Positions 34,204 through 46,263 of a DNA stretch of 64,000 nucleotides are shown piece after piece. The DNA comes from Chamaecyparis obtusa. Its lineage: Eukaryota; Streptophyta; Pinopsida; Cupressales; Cupressaceae. The notes beneath the pieces were generated by a model, which saw nothing but the letters and a program-made list of their open reading frames with translations, was not told where the DNA came from and did not search any database. Each line of letters begins with the position of its first letter. Within the stretch, counting starts at the first letter, position 1. The DNA lies in contig BSBK01006741.1 in assembly GCA_027943335.1 (NCBI GenBank), positions 248,001 through 312,000 of the forward strand. Direction: 5' to 3'. The position numbers and the translations under genes were made by a program.

Positions 34204-35384
34204 ATGAGGATGAATGTATCCATTAATGCCAATGAAGCCCTAGTTTCCTGTAGAAGACCTAAGGAAAAAGGAAAGAAGAATGAGAAGCATAATAATTCTA
34301 AATCTAGAGGGAGATCCAAATCTCCTAGAAAGTCCAAAGTTATTTTTTGGGATTATTGTAAACCTAGAAACATCCATAAGGATTACAAAGAAGAGAAGAA
34401 AAAGAAAAGGAATAAATTTGATTTTGAATCTAAGTTTGAGAAGGAAGATGGTTATGCATTCATTGAAACTTTGACCTCTCATGCATGCAATGATACATGG
34501 ATGATTGACTCAAGTGCATATTTTCATATAAACTCTAATAGAGATTTTTTTTCAGAATATGAAAAATTTGATGTAGGTAAGGTATACTTGGGTGATAATT
34601 CTCATTTAAATATTGTTGGCCATTATAAGGTTAAAAGCAGGTTTCATGATGGTAGAATAAGAAATATTAATGGTGTGTTGCATCTCCCTGGTATAAGATG
34701 AGATTAGTTATCTCTGAGAAAAATGATAGATTTAGGTATGTATGTAGTTTTTTCTGATGCGGGATGCAAAATGGTGAGAGGTTCTATGGTGGTTTCTAGA
34801 GGTGTCATAATTGACACTTTCTATAAGATGTATGTGTACACTACTGAGTGCAATAATACTTTTGTGAAGATAAAAATTGTAGATACTTTGTAGGAAAAGA
34901 TGAGGGTTTCGCCTACAGTAGATGGTAATGGATTTTGGGTACCTGAGGGTTCTTTTCCTTCTAAATCAAAGTTACCTTTAGTTAAGACTATGTTATGGGA
35001 CTAGAGACTTGGACACGTTGGATAAAAGGGTCTTAGGACCTTGAAAAATAAAAAATTTGTTGAACGTTTGAATTATTGTAATCTTGAATTTTATTTATGT
35101 GAGCATTGCATTTATGCAAAACAAAACCACATTTAGTTTTACTCGTGTTCTCGTTAATCTTGTACTATGTTGGATCTTAATCATTCTGATGTGTTTCATC
35201 TTGTAGATATTATTTCCATTGGAAAATCTATATATTATGTTTTATTTATTGAATATTATAAGAGAAGGACATTGGTATATTTTATAAAGAGTAAAGCTGA
35301 TATTTTTAGTCAATTTAAAGAATTTAAAGCAATGGTTTAAGTGGAGATTGGAAGGAAAATAAAATGTTTCAGAACTCATGTAGA
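34204..35384 (+). pseudogene. copia gag end, protease and integrase start, broken
   Basis: The open part 34204-34701 has a basic RNA-binding stretch (KGKKNEKHNNSKSRGRSKS). Next is a damaged zinc knuckle, of which only WDYCKPRNIHKDYK survives; the second Cys-His set is not intact. The protease segment WMIDSSAYFHINSN follows (Ser in place of the usual Gly after DS). After VLHLPGIR come stops, then pre-integrase residues RLGHVG and a Cys pair (CEHCIYAKQNH), and the integrase start LDLNHSDVF and FIEYYKRRTLVYFIKSK, ending near KIKCFRTHVD. Everything beyond, including RT, is lost. Confidence 0.75.
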
Positions 35385-35422
35385 TCTACCTCAAGTAGTT
35401 AAGATCTCTCAAGGGGCCCAAA

Positions 35423-35434
35423 GCTCTAATACTA
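35423..35434 (-). other. Primer-binding site, reverse orientation
   Basis: GCTCTAATACTA, the reverse complement of TAGTATTAGAGC, a decayed TGGTATCAGAGC. It stands beside the LTR at 35440-36748. Confidence 0.6.
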
Positions 35435-35439
35435 ATTTT

Positions 35440-36748
35440 TGAACAAGCCGAATAAATAGAGGGGGCAAATCAGTTATAATCAAATAATTTTCTTAACCTT
35501 TTTTAATCTGGTGAATACTTAAAGAAATCCAAAACTTATAACAAATATAAACATGAAAGACCAAAAACAACACAATGAACACTAGAGTTTATGTGGAAAC
35601 CCAAGATGGGAAAAACCATAGAGAAACTAGTTCTCATTAAATGAACATCGGTTAAGGTGACACTAGTTTAAGGTGATTCTTATCACAAAATTTTGCACCC
35701 TTTCTTAGGGTATGACCCCCAAGAAGCCTTGCGAAACATTGAGACAACCTCCCAAGTGTAGGACTTACACATGTGAGGTTGAATCTCTAGAGAAGGTGAG
35801 CTTCCTTAAAATCAATATGTGCCTAAAATACTAGCTTGAGAGAAAAGGAATAAGGAATGTAGAAAGAGAAATGTGGTGATGCACCAGATTGAAACAATGG
35901 TTTTTCCCTCCCTATGACTACACATAATGTCAATAAAACACACAACTTACAAATATCTCAACTCTATTTTACCCACTTAGGACTCATATGAAAATCAAAA
36001 CTAATGAAATTATGCAAGGAAAATAAATTCATAATGAAACATCTATGAGAAAATTTGACATATCACACAACTAGAAAGACAAAAAGAAACACTCAACACC
36101 AGGAAAGAAAACTACACACATAGTCAAATAGAAAGATAAGGAAAAAGAAAGATTTCTATTAATGTATATCAAAATAGTAAAATATAGCTGTAGGGCATAG
36201 CCTCTACAAGGAACAAGGGAAGAACCCATAATATATGTACAAACTTTACCATTATAGAGAATGAATATCTCTGATTAAACACTGGAGTACAAACCCTAAC
36301 CAATGTTAGGTTATAGAAGGAAAAAAATCAGATGAATCAAATGAAGTAAAATTGATCTCTACATGTAGGTATGAATCTATAAGTGACAAAAGGAGGTTGA
36401 TTGAATGTCCTTTTAGCAAAAGAAAGGCCCAAACAAAATCATTTGCAAGCACACAATGAAAGGGGCCATACTCTTGTTATCACTTAATGATCAATCTTAT
36501 GTGGCATAGAAATATGGGCTCAAAGATCATTTGCAACCATAAAAAGTCATGGGACCCCTAGAAAAAATTAACCAAAATCATACATAATGGTACCCCTTGA
36601 GAAAAAGGGTCGATGGGGCATCTGGTAGATTAATGCTTGGTCATATAATATAGACTTTTTCTACATGATCGACCTTAAACACCTCTTGTGTTTTCCCTTT
36701 AGTCACATGATCACATGGGTAACATTCACAATAAAAAAATTCCCAACA
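35440..36748 (-). repeat. Reverse-oriented copia-type LTR, element otherwise missing
   Basis: On the minus strand it begins TGTTGGGAATTTTTTTATTG at 36748 and ends TTCA at 35440, followed after five bases by a primer site. It is about 1.3 kb. Its internal region is gone, because the truncated copia half lies directly beyond. The limits rest on TG and CA ends and the primer site, with no second copy to confirm them. Confidence 0.5.
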
Positions 36749-37440
36749 ATTGCTAACATGTGTCAGCCTATCAAAGTTTCTATCTGCTGCATGAAGGATG
36801 CCTTCTCTCCAAGTTCTACCATCTCTCCATGTGTCCCCCTAGACACCCGCGCTCGATAGGGGCCCACTGATACATATTCAGGGAATATTCTTCCCTATAA
36901 GGATTTCCACAACTATTACCATTCTAGATAGATTTTCTCTTCATGATATTCATATTTTTCCATGCAATCATGGAATCTTTGATCAAGATGCTATGGTTTT
37001 TCTTTCAAGCCTAGCTTGCATGCATCTTGCGAGTAGATAATCAAAGAGGTGCATTTTCCCACAACACAAGGAATCAAGTGATCCATGCTAGATTCTTTGT
37101 CATGTTGATAGATTGTAACAAATTGCAATCATTCTATGATCATGTTGACTAAATTTTATTTTATAAAACCCAAGGGACTTGTGAGATTTAAAGGTTGGAA
37201 AATATTGGAATTTTGTTCAATAGGAAAGGAAATACACTATATTATTTGTAGAGGTTTTAATTTTTTGATAACAAGACCCTATGGCTATTGACCAAGGGTG
37301 CATACTATAGCATTGATTTTCTAGAGCATTCTCTCTTGCCTTGGCATGTTTACTCTTAATAAATCATGGGGACTGCACATTCAATTTCTTTTCATTTTTA
37401 TTAATCACTATATCATGTGTTGAATCACTATATCACTATT
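36749..37440. other. Region without recognisable gene
   Basis: About 0.7 kb between the reverse LTR and the broken end of the chromovirus-like element. No frame has a known domain and there is no chromodomain or LTR. The chromovirus homology stops abruptly at about 37441 beside ATCACTATATCACTA-type repeats. Confidence 0.55.
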
Positions 37441-40400
37441 CCTTATACCTCCTTTTCTCATCTGCCTTAGCCTTATACTGTGCGTTCATCTTGGTAATAT
37501 GCTTCCTCACCTCCCCATGGATGTTCTTCAAGTGTTCTGCAAAATCCTCAGCTTCAGCACTACTTATTTCTCCTTTATCTATCTTCCTCAATTCAGATGC
37601 ATTTCTTGGACTACTTCCATATACAATCTAGAATGGTGATTTACCAGTGCTCCTATTGACAGAATTATTGTATGCAAATTCTGCCTGTGGTAAAATCAAA
37701 TCCCATCCTGTTGGCTTGTCTCCAACCAAACATCTCAGCAAATTTCCCAAACTCCTATTCACCACCTCTGTCTGTCCATCAGTCTGTGGATGATGTGATG
37801 AACTAAACTTCAAATCTGTCTTCAACTTCTTCCACAATGTACGCCAGAAATATCCAACAAACTTAGTGTCCCGATCTGAAACTATGGTCTTTGGCAAACC
37901 ATGAAGTCTCACTACTTCTCTGAAAAATAATTCTGCTACATGAACAGCATCATTAGTCTTCTTGCAGGGAATGAAATGTGCCATCTTTGAAAATCTGTCA
38001 ACTACCACAAAAATTGAATCATGTCCCCGCTGTGTCCTCGGTAAACCAAGAACAAAGTCCATACTGATATCCTCCCAAGGCTTCTCTGGTATAGGTAATG
38101 GCTGATACAACCCTGTATTCTGCTTCACTCCTTTCGCCATCTGACATACTCTGCAACTCTGTACAAACTTCTTCACATCTTGCTGCAACTGTGGCCAATA
38201 ATAATTCTCACTAACCAAAGAAAGGGTTTTGTCACGACCAAAATGTCCAGCCAATCCTCCGCTATGCTTCTCCTTGATGAGATTCTCCCTCATAGAACTT
38301 CTTGGAATGCACAACTGACTCCCTCTGAATAGCATATCATCTTGGATGATAAAATCCAGCCATTTCATCCTGTCTAGAGTAACAGGTTCTGTACAAGCTT
38401 TCCAAGCTTCACCAAAATCAAGATCCTCTGGATACAAATTCTTGAGTTCCTTGAACCCAACCACTTCAATCTGCATTTCTGTCAGCAATAGTTGCCTTCT
38501 GCTAAGAGCATCTGCAACCCTATTAGACTTTCCACTCCTGTGTTTCAAAACAAATGTATAACTCTGCAAAAACTCAACCCATTTCAAATGCCTTTGATTC
38601 AATTTTCCTTGACTATTCAAATATTGCAAAGCTTGATGATCAGTATACAAAACAAACTCCTTAGGAAGCAGATAATGTCTCCACTTCTTTAATGCCTGAA
38701 CTATAGCATAAAATTCCTGATCATAAACAGAATATTTTCTCTTGGCATCATTTAATTTCTCACTAAAATAAGCAACAGGTTTACCTTCTTGGCTCATAAC
38801 AGCTCCTATTGCAGTACCACTAGCATCACAATCTACTTGAAACACCTTATTAAAATCTGGAAGTGCTAAAACTGGTTGTTCTGTAACTTTTTGTTTCAAC
38901 AATTGAAAACTCTTTTCTGCCCCATTAGTCCACTTAAACTCTTTTCTATCCCCTCTCATTGTTTCAGTCAAGGGTCCACAAATACCGCTAAAATTTTTGA
39001 TAAACTTTCTGTAAAAGCTAGCTAGACCATGAAAAGATCTTACCTCAGTAGCATTCCTTGGAGTAGGCCATTCAAGAATAGCCTGTACCTTCTCTGGGTC
39101 CATTTTCAGACCTTCTGCTGAAACTACAAATCCCAAATACACTAACTCTTTCTTCACAAAACTGCACTTCTTCAAATTAATCAATAATTTCTCTTCTCTC
39201 AGCTTCTCAAATACCATATGAATATGCATCATATGCTCCTCCAATGTCTTACTAAAGATCAAAATATCATCTAGGTAAACAATGACAAACTTACCTAGAA
39301 ATTCTTTCAGAACCTCGTTCATGAGCCGCATGAAAGTGCTCGGTGCATTGGTTAGCCCAAAAGGCATGACTAACCACTCATACAGTCCTTCCTTTGTCTT
39401 GAAGGCAGTCTTCCATTCATCTCCTTCTCTGATCCGAATCTGATGATATCCACTTTTCAGATCTATCTTTGAAAAATACACAGCTCCACTCAAACAATCC
39501 ATAATATCATCCATTCGTGGCAATGGAAACCTATACTTGATTGTGATCTTGTTTATTGCTCTGGAATCTGTACACATCCTCCACTCTCCATTCTTCTTTG
39601 GTGCTAATACCGTAGGTACAGCACAGGGACTCAGACTCTCTCGAATCAATCCTTTCTGTAACAACTCATGTACTTGTCTGTTTAACTCCTCACTTTCTGC
39701 AGGTGTCATTCTGTGTGCTGCCTTATTCGGAAAACTCGCTCCTGAGATCAAGTCCATCTGATGACTGATCTTCCTGACTGGTGGTAATCCATCAGGCATG
39801 TTATCGGATACAATATCCTGAAACTCATTCAACAAATCTGCAACTTCTACAGGAACATCTTCTACTTCCTCTTTACCAGCTTTTGGAATTAAAGCAAAAC
39901 ATACATGCTCATGCCTCATACCATCTAGGAAATTTCTTCCATCAACAAAAGTTATCCTTGCATTACCACATACCTTTTCTTTAGTCTCCTTCAATGGTTT
40001 TAGCTTATGTTGCACTCCATCCTTTGTCAGGGAATAGGTATTCGCACGACCATCATGTACATCACATCTATCAAACTGCCATGGTCTACCCAACAACATA
40101 TGACATGCATCCATAGATATGATATCACACAATACCTCATCTTGGTATCCGCCAATCTTGAACTTCACCAGGAATTGTTCATTGACCATGACCTTGTGGT
40201 CATCCTGTACCCAGGCAATCCGATATGGATGTGGGTGTTTCTGTCTCTTGAGCTTCAACTTTGTCACCATCTTTTCTGACACCAAATTGTCAGTGCTTCC
40301 ACTATCAATAATCACATCACAACATTTACCTTCACACTTGCACCTGGTGCGAAACAGGCTCCTCCTTTGCTCAGGTTCATTCTCACCACTCAACAGGACT

Positions 40401-40514
40401 CTTCTGTTAATCAACGTTTCTCCTCTTTTAGCATCTTCAGAATTTGATGATCTGGCATCTTCATCTACATGTGCAACTCTGGCCTGGCCTTCATTTCTCC
40501 TGTCTGTTCTTCCT
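37441..40514 (-). pseudogene. gypsy pol: protease, RT, RNase H, integrase
   Basis: A 928-codon open stretch (40414-37628) plus about 60 more codons beyond a TAG near 37626. The order is aspartic protease with IIDSGSTDNLVSE (near 40300), then RT with GLIRESLSPCAVPTVLAPKK, KSGYHQIRIREGDEWKTAF, PFGLTNAPSTFMRLMN and catalytic YLDD (39266-39277). RNase H follows with VDCDASGTAIGAVMSQEG and LYTDHQALQYLN, then the integrase zinc region with HSGGLAGHFGR and CRVCQMAKG. The integrase core has ISMDFVLGLP, IVSDRDTKF and HPQTDGQTEVVNRSL, so its DDE residues are present. It ends RRYKE at 37441, short of the integrase C-terminus and chromodomain. RT and RNase H make cDNA and integrase inserts it. The domains look catalytically complete apart from the lost end. 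Confidence 0.95.
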
Positions 40515-41596
40515 TGGCGCTGAGGACATTCAAATGCCCTATGACCTTCTTCTCCACAGTGAAAACATGTTCCACGGAAGCCACCTCTTCCACATCCTTG
40601 TCCTCTTCCTCTTCCTCTCTGATCTCTATTATTCTGATCCTGGAAGCGATTGGAATTATTTCCTCACTGATTCTGACTGCTACTAGCCTCATCCTTCTTT
40701 TTCGGATCTTCATTTCGACCACCATACGATCGTCCACCAGATCGTCCACCGCGACCTCTTCCGTTTTGTCTGCTCTCAAACTTCTTGTTCAGCTTTTCCT
40801 CTACTTTTAGGGCAAACTGGTATGCCTCTTCAATACTATTCATTCGGACCAGATTCAGCTCCTCCTGAATGCTTGGCCTTAACCCATTAAGGTATCGGGC
40901 AACTTTCTCCTTATCAGCTTCTGCATGGCCTGTTCTGATGAGAAGTCGATAGAACTCCTCTGTATACTCCTGAACAGATCTTCCTGCTTGCTTCAAACTT
41001 TGCATTTTCTTTAGTAGATCAAGCTCATAATCAACAGGAATGAACTGTCGCTTCAATTTATCCACCATCCGATCCCATCTTGTGATTTTATCTTTCCCTC
41101 TTCTATTTCGCTCCAATTGAATTTCTTGCCACCAGATCTTTGCATGACCTTTCAGTCTGGCCTTCGCAAATTTGACCCTATCAGGATCCTCAACATCTTC
41201 ATACTCAAAATATTCCTCACATTCATTGATCCAGTCGATCAATTCCTCTGGGTTAAGATTTCCAAAAAATGTAGGAACCTCAATCTTAGGTCTTTTCCCA
41301 ATCTTGGAAATGGCCCGAAAAAGTCTTTCTTCCTCCTGGTTCACAATTTTGACTTCTCCTTCTTGATATTCTTCTTCGGCTTCATCCTCGCTTTCATCTC
41401 TGACATTAAGATTCATTCCTCTACGAATCTCTTCTTGCAATGCTCGCACTTGTCTCTGCAGCTCTCTAACCTCACGTGTCACAACACCAGCTCTTCCGCC
41501 ACGTTCCCTTCGTGGAGGCATTTTCGCGATGCGCGCTGAAACCCTAGCCACGGTCCTGGTGCAAACTGCCTCACAGTCGGCGATCTGTTTACACAC
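40515..41596 (-). pseudogene. gypsy gag (capsid and zinc knuckle), one internal stop
   Basis: ATG at 41596 begins a frame of 310 codons: MCKQIADCEAVC, then a basic stretch, a coiled-coil-like REVRELQRQVRALQEEI, an acidic linker, and the capsid (retrotrans_gag) core IEVPTFFGNLNPEELIDWI, KIWWQEIQLERNRRG and AGRSVQEYTEEFYRLLIRTG. An Arg and Gly-rich tail follows. A TGA at 40664 interrupts the frame, which then goes on in the same phase to a CCHC zinc knuckle, CFHCGEEGHRAFEC (about 40526-40567), and into pol. A downstream ATG near 41521 (MPPRRERGG) may be the true start. Gag builds the particle that packages element RNA. Confidence 0.9.
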
Positions 41597-41608
41597 TCAA
41601 GAACTCCT

Positions 41609-41620
41609 GCTCTGATACCA
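41609..41620 (-). other. Primer-binding site of the chromovirus-like element
   Basis: GCTCTGATACCA on the plus strand, exactly the reverse complement of TGGTATCAGAGC. Confidence 0.9.
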
Positions 41621-41622
41621 CT

Positions 41623-42480
41623 TGATGAAGGGTGCTCCCCTTAATACCACAAACACATAACAGAAATAGAGAAACAACAACAATATGCAAGAACAGAAAA
41701 TTGGCTTCTTATTATCTCCACAAATGTGGAATTACAAACTTTCAGAATTACAATATGCAAAGCCACATGGGCATTCCCTTACAATATTTTTCAGGACAAA
41801 GCCTCGAGCTATTACCCAGATCTACTACCCAGAACTATTCTGAACTGCCTAAAACAATAATACAGCCTTCCTTATATAGGCAATTTTTCCACCGCCTGGG
41901 AAGGTTCCAGAATTTTAGCCAATAAGGCCGACCAAACTTAGAATTATTTTATTTTACATTTCATTACATCACAGTCGGCTCAAGATAACCTTTGAAACCC
42001 GAACAGAAATTTTGAAGAAAATTATTTTTCGCCATTTCAGGTGGCCCAACTTCCGAAGACCATAAGTCATCACCAGTTGACCCGATCAGCTATTATAACC
42101 CCATTTCAGAAACGCCACGAAGCGCTCTACAGGCTTGATTGGCGCAAGCGCTTGTCACCCAAATTTTTGACCTCATCCGGGGCCTCTAAAGCCTTCAAAA
42201 CTGAGTTCAAAGTTTCTGTACCCTGCTGCCAATACCGAAAATCTTCAATATCTTCCAATGTACACTTGACCTGGCAATGAAACTTTACTGGCAGACTTAT
42301 ATGACCAAAATGAACCTCCAAGAAATAAATCAGATCATTCTGAGCACATACAAAAATTACCAAAAATAGTAACTTTCCACAAATAGCAGCTCTGCACAAG
42401 ATAACCCTTATTGAATTCAAAAATAGAAATATTTTTGGGTGATGCAAGATTGCTCTTACACCCAGGATGCTCCTGCATCA
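41623..42480 (-). repeat. 5' LTR of the chromovirus-like element
   Basis: On the minus strand it starts TGATGCAGGAGCATCC at 42480 and ends CTTCATCA at 41623, two bases before the primer site. It is 858 bases. The limits are supported by TG and CA ends and the exact primer site. There is no second copy in the window. Confidence 0.8.
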
Positions 42481-43109
42481 GGTTTAGATGTTAGATTAGT
42501 CTAAATAGTTAGGTTAGGTTAGTTGGCTAGTTTGTTTTTGATAAGTGCTATTGCACAAGGTGATACATTTCGTGTGTCCCATGTATAGTTGTCAATTCCC
42601 CTTGTTAGTCTCTAGTGAGTCTTTCATGAATAACATTTTCACATATCAAGCATTCTTTTATTTTAAACAATAATTTTAATAATGTTGCACTAACCCATTT
42701 TTGTCTATTTAGAGCAAGTGTGCCAATGCAACAGGATTTTCCCATTTTTTGTGTGCATTCTTAGAAAGGTTTTTTTGGCCATACCATCATTTTGTGTATG
42801 ATGATGAGGCCCCTTGTTATGATACTTCATTATGTTACAGTAAGCATTAAATTTTTTTTATATCTTTAAAAAAATAAATAGTTTAAAATGGTAAATGATA
42901 AGGAAAATAAAATAGAAGCACCAAGATAAAACAATAAAAAACTATATATATTTCATTTATCTTTGATATCTAAATACATTTCAAAATTTGAAAAAATGAC
43001 TAGATTTTATTCATCATTTACATCTTCATATCATAACATTTTTTTTATAAAGAAAAATATTTTTCAATGGCATGGGTCATGCGTCTCCAAAGATGGGCAC
43101 ATCTTTGGC
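42481..43109. other. Region without recognisable gene
   Basis: AT-rich flank beyond the 5' LTR of the chromovirus-like element. No frame, RNA gene or repeat with a partner in the window is visible. Confidence 0.55.
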
Positions 43110-43620
43110 TGAGTTGTCCTCTCCCTCCTCTAAGGCTTGCTTGAACAAGACCCTCAGGAAGAAGTCTTAAATCCACTCCTCAATCATTTCCACATCTGGG
43201 TCCAAGTATTTCTTTATAAATTTGACCCCGTGTCCCACATAACAGCAATGAATGTCAAGAGGCCTAAAGTGGAAGTTCAAAATGAATGGAACCCATGACA
43301 TTTTCCCTCCCATCTCAAGGAAGATCTTCATGTCTGTCGCTAGTGGAAAACTAGTGCCATAACGAGTCATAGCAAGCACATCCCCATGCCCCCCATAGTA
43401 GATTATGCCAAACATACCAACTACTAGAAACTTTATCACATCTTTATGTTCTCCTAAATCTAGTAAAGAGCCCACAAACCTGGATGAAATATTCATGTTA
43501 AGCTGATAGAAGTCCTTTCTATGTAAAAAATACTCACCCAACACCCATTTCATAGAATCGAGGGCCAAGGTATCATCCATACCTATCAAGGAGGCTATCC
43601 TATTTGTCCCAAGAATGGTT
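43110..43620 (-). pseudogene. Partial open frame of unknown family
   Basis: The minus-strand frame 43589-43167 (140 codons from an ATG) extends upstream without a stop as LGTNRIASLIGMDDTLALDS. Beyond a TAA it continues downstream as DFFLRVLFKQALEEGEDN. Composition is normal for a protein (FLVVGMFGIIYYGGHGDV, FRPLDIHCCYVGHGVKFIKK, then DPDVEMIEEWI). I recognise no domain. It may be a decayed retroelement accessory frame similar in style to the one at 1737-4050, or a host exon. No neighbouring exon is visible. Confidence 0.35.
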
Positions 43621-45265
43621 CCAATACAATGGGTAGGTCGATCTTAGATGTAGTCATGGCTAGATTTTCCCCAATGGAGATGGTCCAAACATGCAGCTAG
43701 AGTCAACACAGCGAAAACAACCAACTTAGAAAAAAAGTAAATCAATAATGAATTATACCATCTTAAAATGGATGCACTCTTTATTTAAGGACTTTTATCT
43801 CTTGTCCTTTACCAAATTTATGAGCCATGGATAGATTCATGCTCGATCCCCCTTTTTTCCTACTCTATCTCGAATCTTCCATTTTCAACTATGCAGTCTC
43901 CGAGAGCTCAGGGATGGTTCCCTATGGACCAAACCTAGAATAGGTTGACCAATTTGACCTTTTCTAGAAGAGGTTAACCTAGGTTGACTTATTCCTTGGG
44001 CATTTTAAATCCTGGGGCCAATGTTATCTCGGATAATTAAATTGTAAACTTGGGTGACCTCATCAGCTTTCTTTGTTTTCCCCTCGGAAACTAGTATAAA
44101 AGGAAGCCTAGGAACCTCATTTTATGATCTAGGATCATCTATGATAATTCCATTGACTTCATATTAACATCCATTTCCAGCAAGCACGTGAACAAGTTTG
44201 AGCATTCAAGCATTCATCAAGCTTTCAAGATTCAAGGATCCTTTGTGAGCATTTTATCTTAAAGATCTAGCATTTTGTTGGCCATCAAGGGAGGAGATCT
44301 ACATTTGAGGCATTCATCATCTTCTTTATTGATGCACATTTACATCCATGGCATGATGTGGCCTTGGTAGATCCATTGCATTTGCGGAGAATTCCTACAT
44401 CTGTCATTGCAAATTCAACATCTACAACATACAAGCATTAGAAAATTCTTATTGACAAGGGTTTCTACAAGAAAGGTGAATACTTACATTTGTCTTCTTT
44501 CCTTTACATATTTACATTTCAATTTCAAGGTTGATTCCTTAATCTAGGGCTTGACCAAGGTAAGCCCTCATCCAGCCAAACCACAAAACAAACTTTTCTA
44601 TGTGCAGGAGCAAGATACCATAATTACAACCAAAGATCTAGAAACTACTTGCCGAGATATTTCTGAAGAAGTTGGGAAGACTTTTCTATAGTGTCTCGGG
44701 AACATGGTGACTTCATGGAAAAGTGTCCAGAACATGTTTCACCAAGTTGATATGTTCCTAGAGGTCTAGAAAAAAAAGCATTTTCTAGGTTTTCTATTGT
44801 GATCTTGAATCCACAATCAGAAGTTCTATTACAGGTTCAAATCTATAGTTTTTAGAGAAAAAAATGAATATTCCTCTACACATTTCAAGGTGAGTACTCT
44901 ATCATTAATTTTGCTTCTTAGTCTAGACCTAAATTTCATATCGTAATTGGGTTGATTGAATACACTTAGCATCTAGATCTATCTTTCTTTTCTCATTAAA
45001 TCAATTGGTTCAATTTCACATTTACATTTACACATCTTTAATCAAATGCTATATTGAATGAAATAGGACTTACTTGTGTACTTCCTTGATATAATTTGGG
45101 TTTAGCATTGGTATCCCTTCATCTTCTTGTGTTTTGCTAATCTAACTTGGGTTATATTGAGAGTTATGTTTGGAATCCACTCTTTCTCTTATATTTTGAA
45201 TGTTTAGTGTTGGAATGGTTAATTAATGAACTATTCTCACATAGTTTATATTGTTAGATTCATTA
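43621..45265. other. Region without recognisable gene, with one TATA-like site
   Basis: No coding frame with a known domain. TATAAAAGG at 44095-44103, followed by a C and A-rich stretch with CATTCAAGCATTCATCAAGC, resembles the core promoter and start of transcript of a gypsy LTR. No second LTR copy or primer site supports that. Confidence 0.4.
44095..44103 (+). promoter_or_regulatory. Possible TATA box
   Basis: TATAAAAGG is a strong plant TATA consensus. It could belong to an old LTR. There is no gene downstream within 1 kb. Confidence 0.3.
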
Positions 45266-45270
45266 GTATC
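45266..45270. repeat. Target-site duplication of the Tat element (left)
   Basis: GTATC, repeated exactly at 62101-62105. Confidence 0.95.
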
Positions 45271-46242
45271 TGTAGACACTCAAAAATGGACAAGTGCTTT
45301 TTCAATCGAAGAAATGGCTCTAAATAATCAAAATGCACTAATTCTCATAAAAAAGGATCAAATCAATTTTTAAACGAACATTTATTAATGAAAAAGGATC
45401 AAATCAATTTAAATGGACATTTATTAAATCAAAGATTGGACAAAATCAATAAAATCAAAGGAAAAATTAAATGATGACATTAAATAATTAAATTAAAGCT
45501 TAAAGGGGTGAAAAACACTATATAATTGATTTTAATCAATTAATTGTATAGTTGTTAAATCAAAAATCAAAGTGAGCCTATTCCCTTACATGGCTAATTT
45601 AATTAATTGATAGAATTTAATTAATCGTAATATCTTTCAACAAACAAATTGAGGAACCAATGAGAATTGAGAACACAAAACACATGGATCACTCAAAGGA
45701 ATTGAATCTCAATCACACATTCCAAGCTTTGAATCTCATCCACTCAATTTTGTCCTTTTGTCCAAAGCTTTGAGATGAGCATTTAAATTTTTCCCCCATT
45801 TAAAAACATTGCAAAGTTTTTGACTCAACCAAGGCTAAATCATGATTACTTCACTCTACCCCCTACCCTTGGGAATTTACTCTAAATAAGAGTCATTTTG
45901 AGAGCAATAAGATAGAAGAGAATTAGAGAGCAAAGCATTGTTATTATAGGCATTTTATGAGCATTTGATAGCAATTGAGAGCATTTAGCATTAGCATTTC
46001 AATTTATCATTGGCATAATGGATCATTGTGAGCTAGATTAAGCATTGTAGCATCATACTTTCTCATTTTAGAAGTGTCACTAGTGGAGATTAAGCTGAGA
46101 GCTCTACTTACCACATCTAATTAGAGAACCATGAGATGTTATGGCTATTAAATGCATTTCTTAGTTTAAATTTGTATTGTATTTGCTTTGAATTGTTAGT
46201 TAATAGTTCTAATTTCATGAAGGTGTATAGCATACACACACA
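45271..46242 (+). repeat. 5' LTR of the Tat element
   Basis: Starts TGTAGACACTCAAAAATGG and ends CATACACACACA. It is 972 bases, about 97% identical to 61129-62100. A weak TATA-like CTAAATAAG lies near 45893, where transcription could start. Confidence 0.96.
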
Positions 46243-46245
46243 CAA

Positions 46246-46263
46246 TGGCACCCACCATGGGGC
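46246..46263 (+). other. Primer-binding site of the Tat element
   Basis: TGGCACCCACCATGGGGC, three bases after the LTR. It has the TGG start and length of a tRNA 3'-end complement and resembles the GC-rich primer sites used by some gypsy elements rather than the initiator-Met type. CpG-to-CpA changes probably altered it. Confidence 0.7.

Larger units (their letters stand above)
32782..35384 (+). mobile_element. Truncated copia element, 5' half only
   Basis: Contains a 5' LTR (32782-33532), a primer site, gag, protease, pre-integrase and the start of integrase, then stops matching at about 35384. No second LTR is present in the window. It was inserted into the older gypsy fragment, so it is younger than that one. 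Confidence 0.8.
37441..42480 (-). mobile_element. Ty3/gypsy chromovirus-like element, 3' end missing
   Basis: Reverse-oriented: LTR (42480 to 41623), initiator-Met primer site, then gag-pol in a single frame down to 37441, where the match ends. The RT and integrase sequence is of the plant chromovirus type (CRM, Reina or Galadriel-like), but the chromodomain that would confirm this lay beyond the break. Only two internal stops interrupt about 1385 codons, so it is the best preserved coding region in the window. With one LTR it cannot be dated or mobilised. Confidence 0.9.

Noticed and set aside
38346..40810. Plus-strand open frames across the chromovirus-like element
   Set aside because: Shadows of the gag-pol frame on the other strand.
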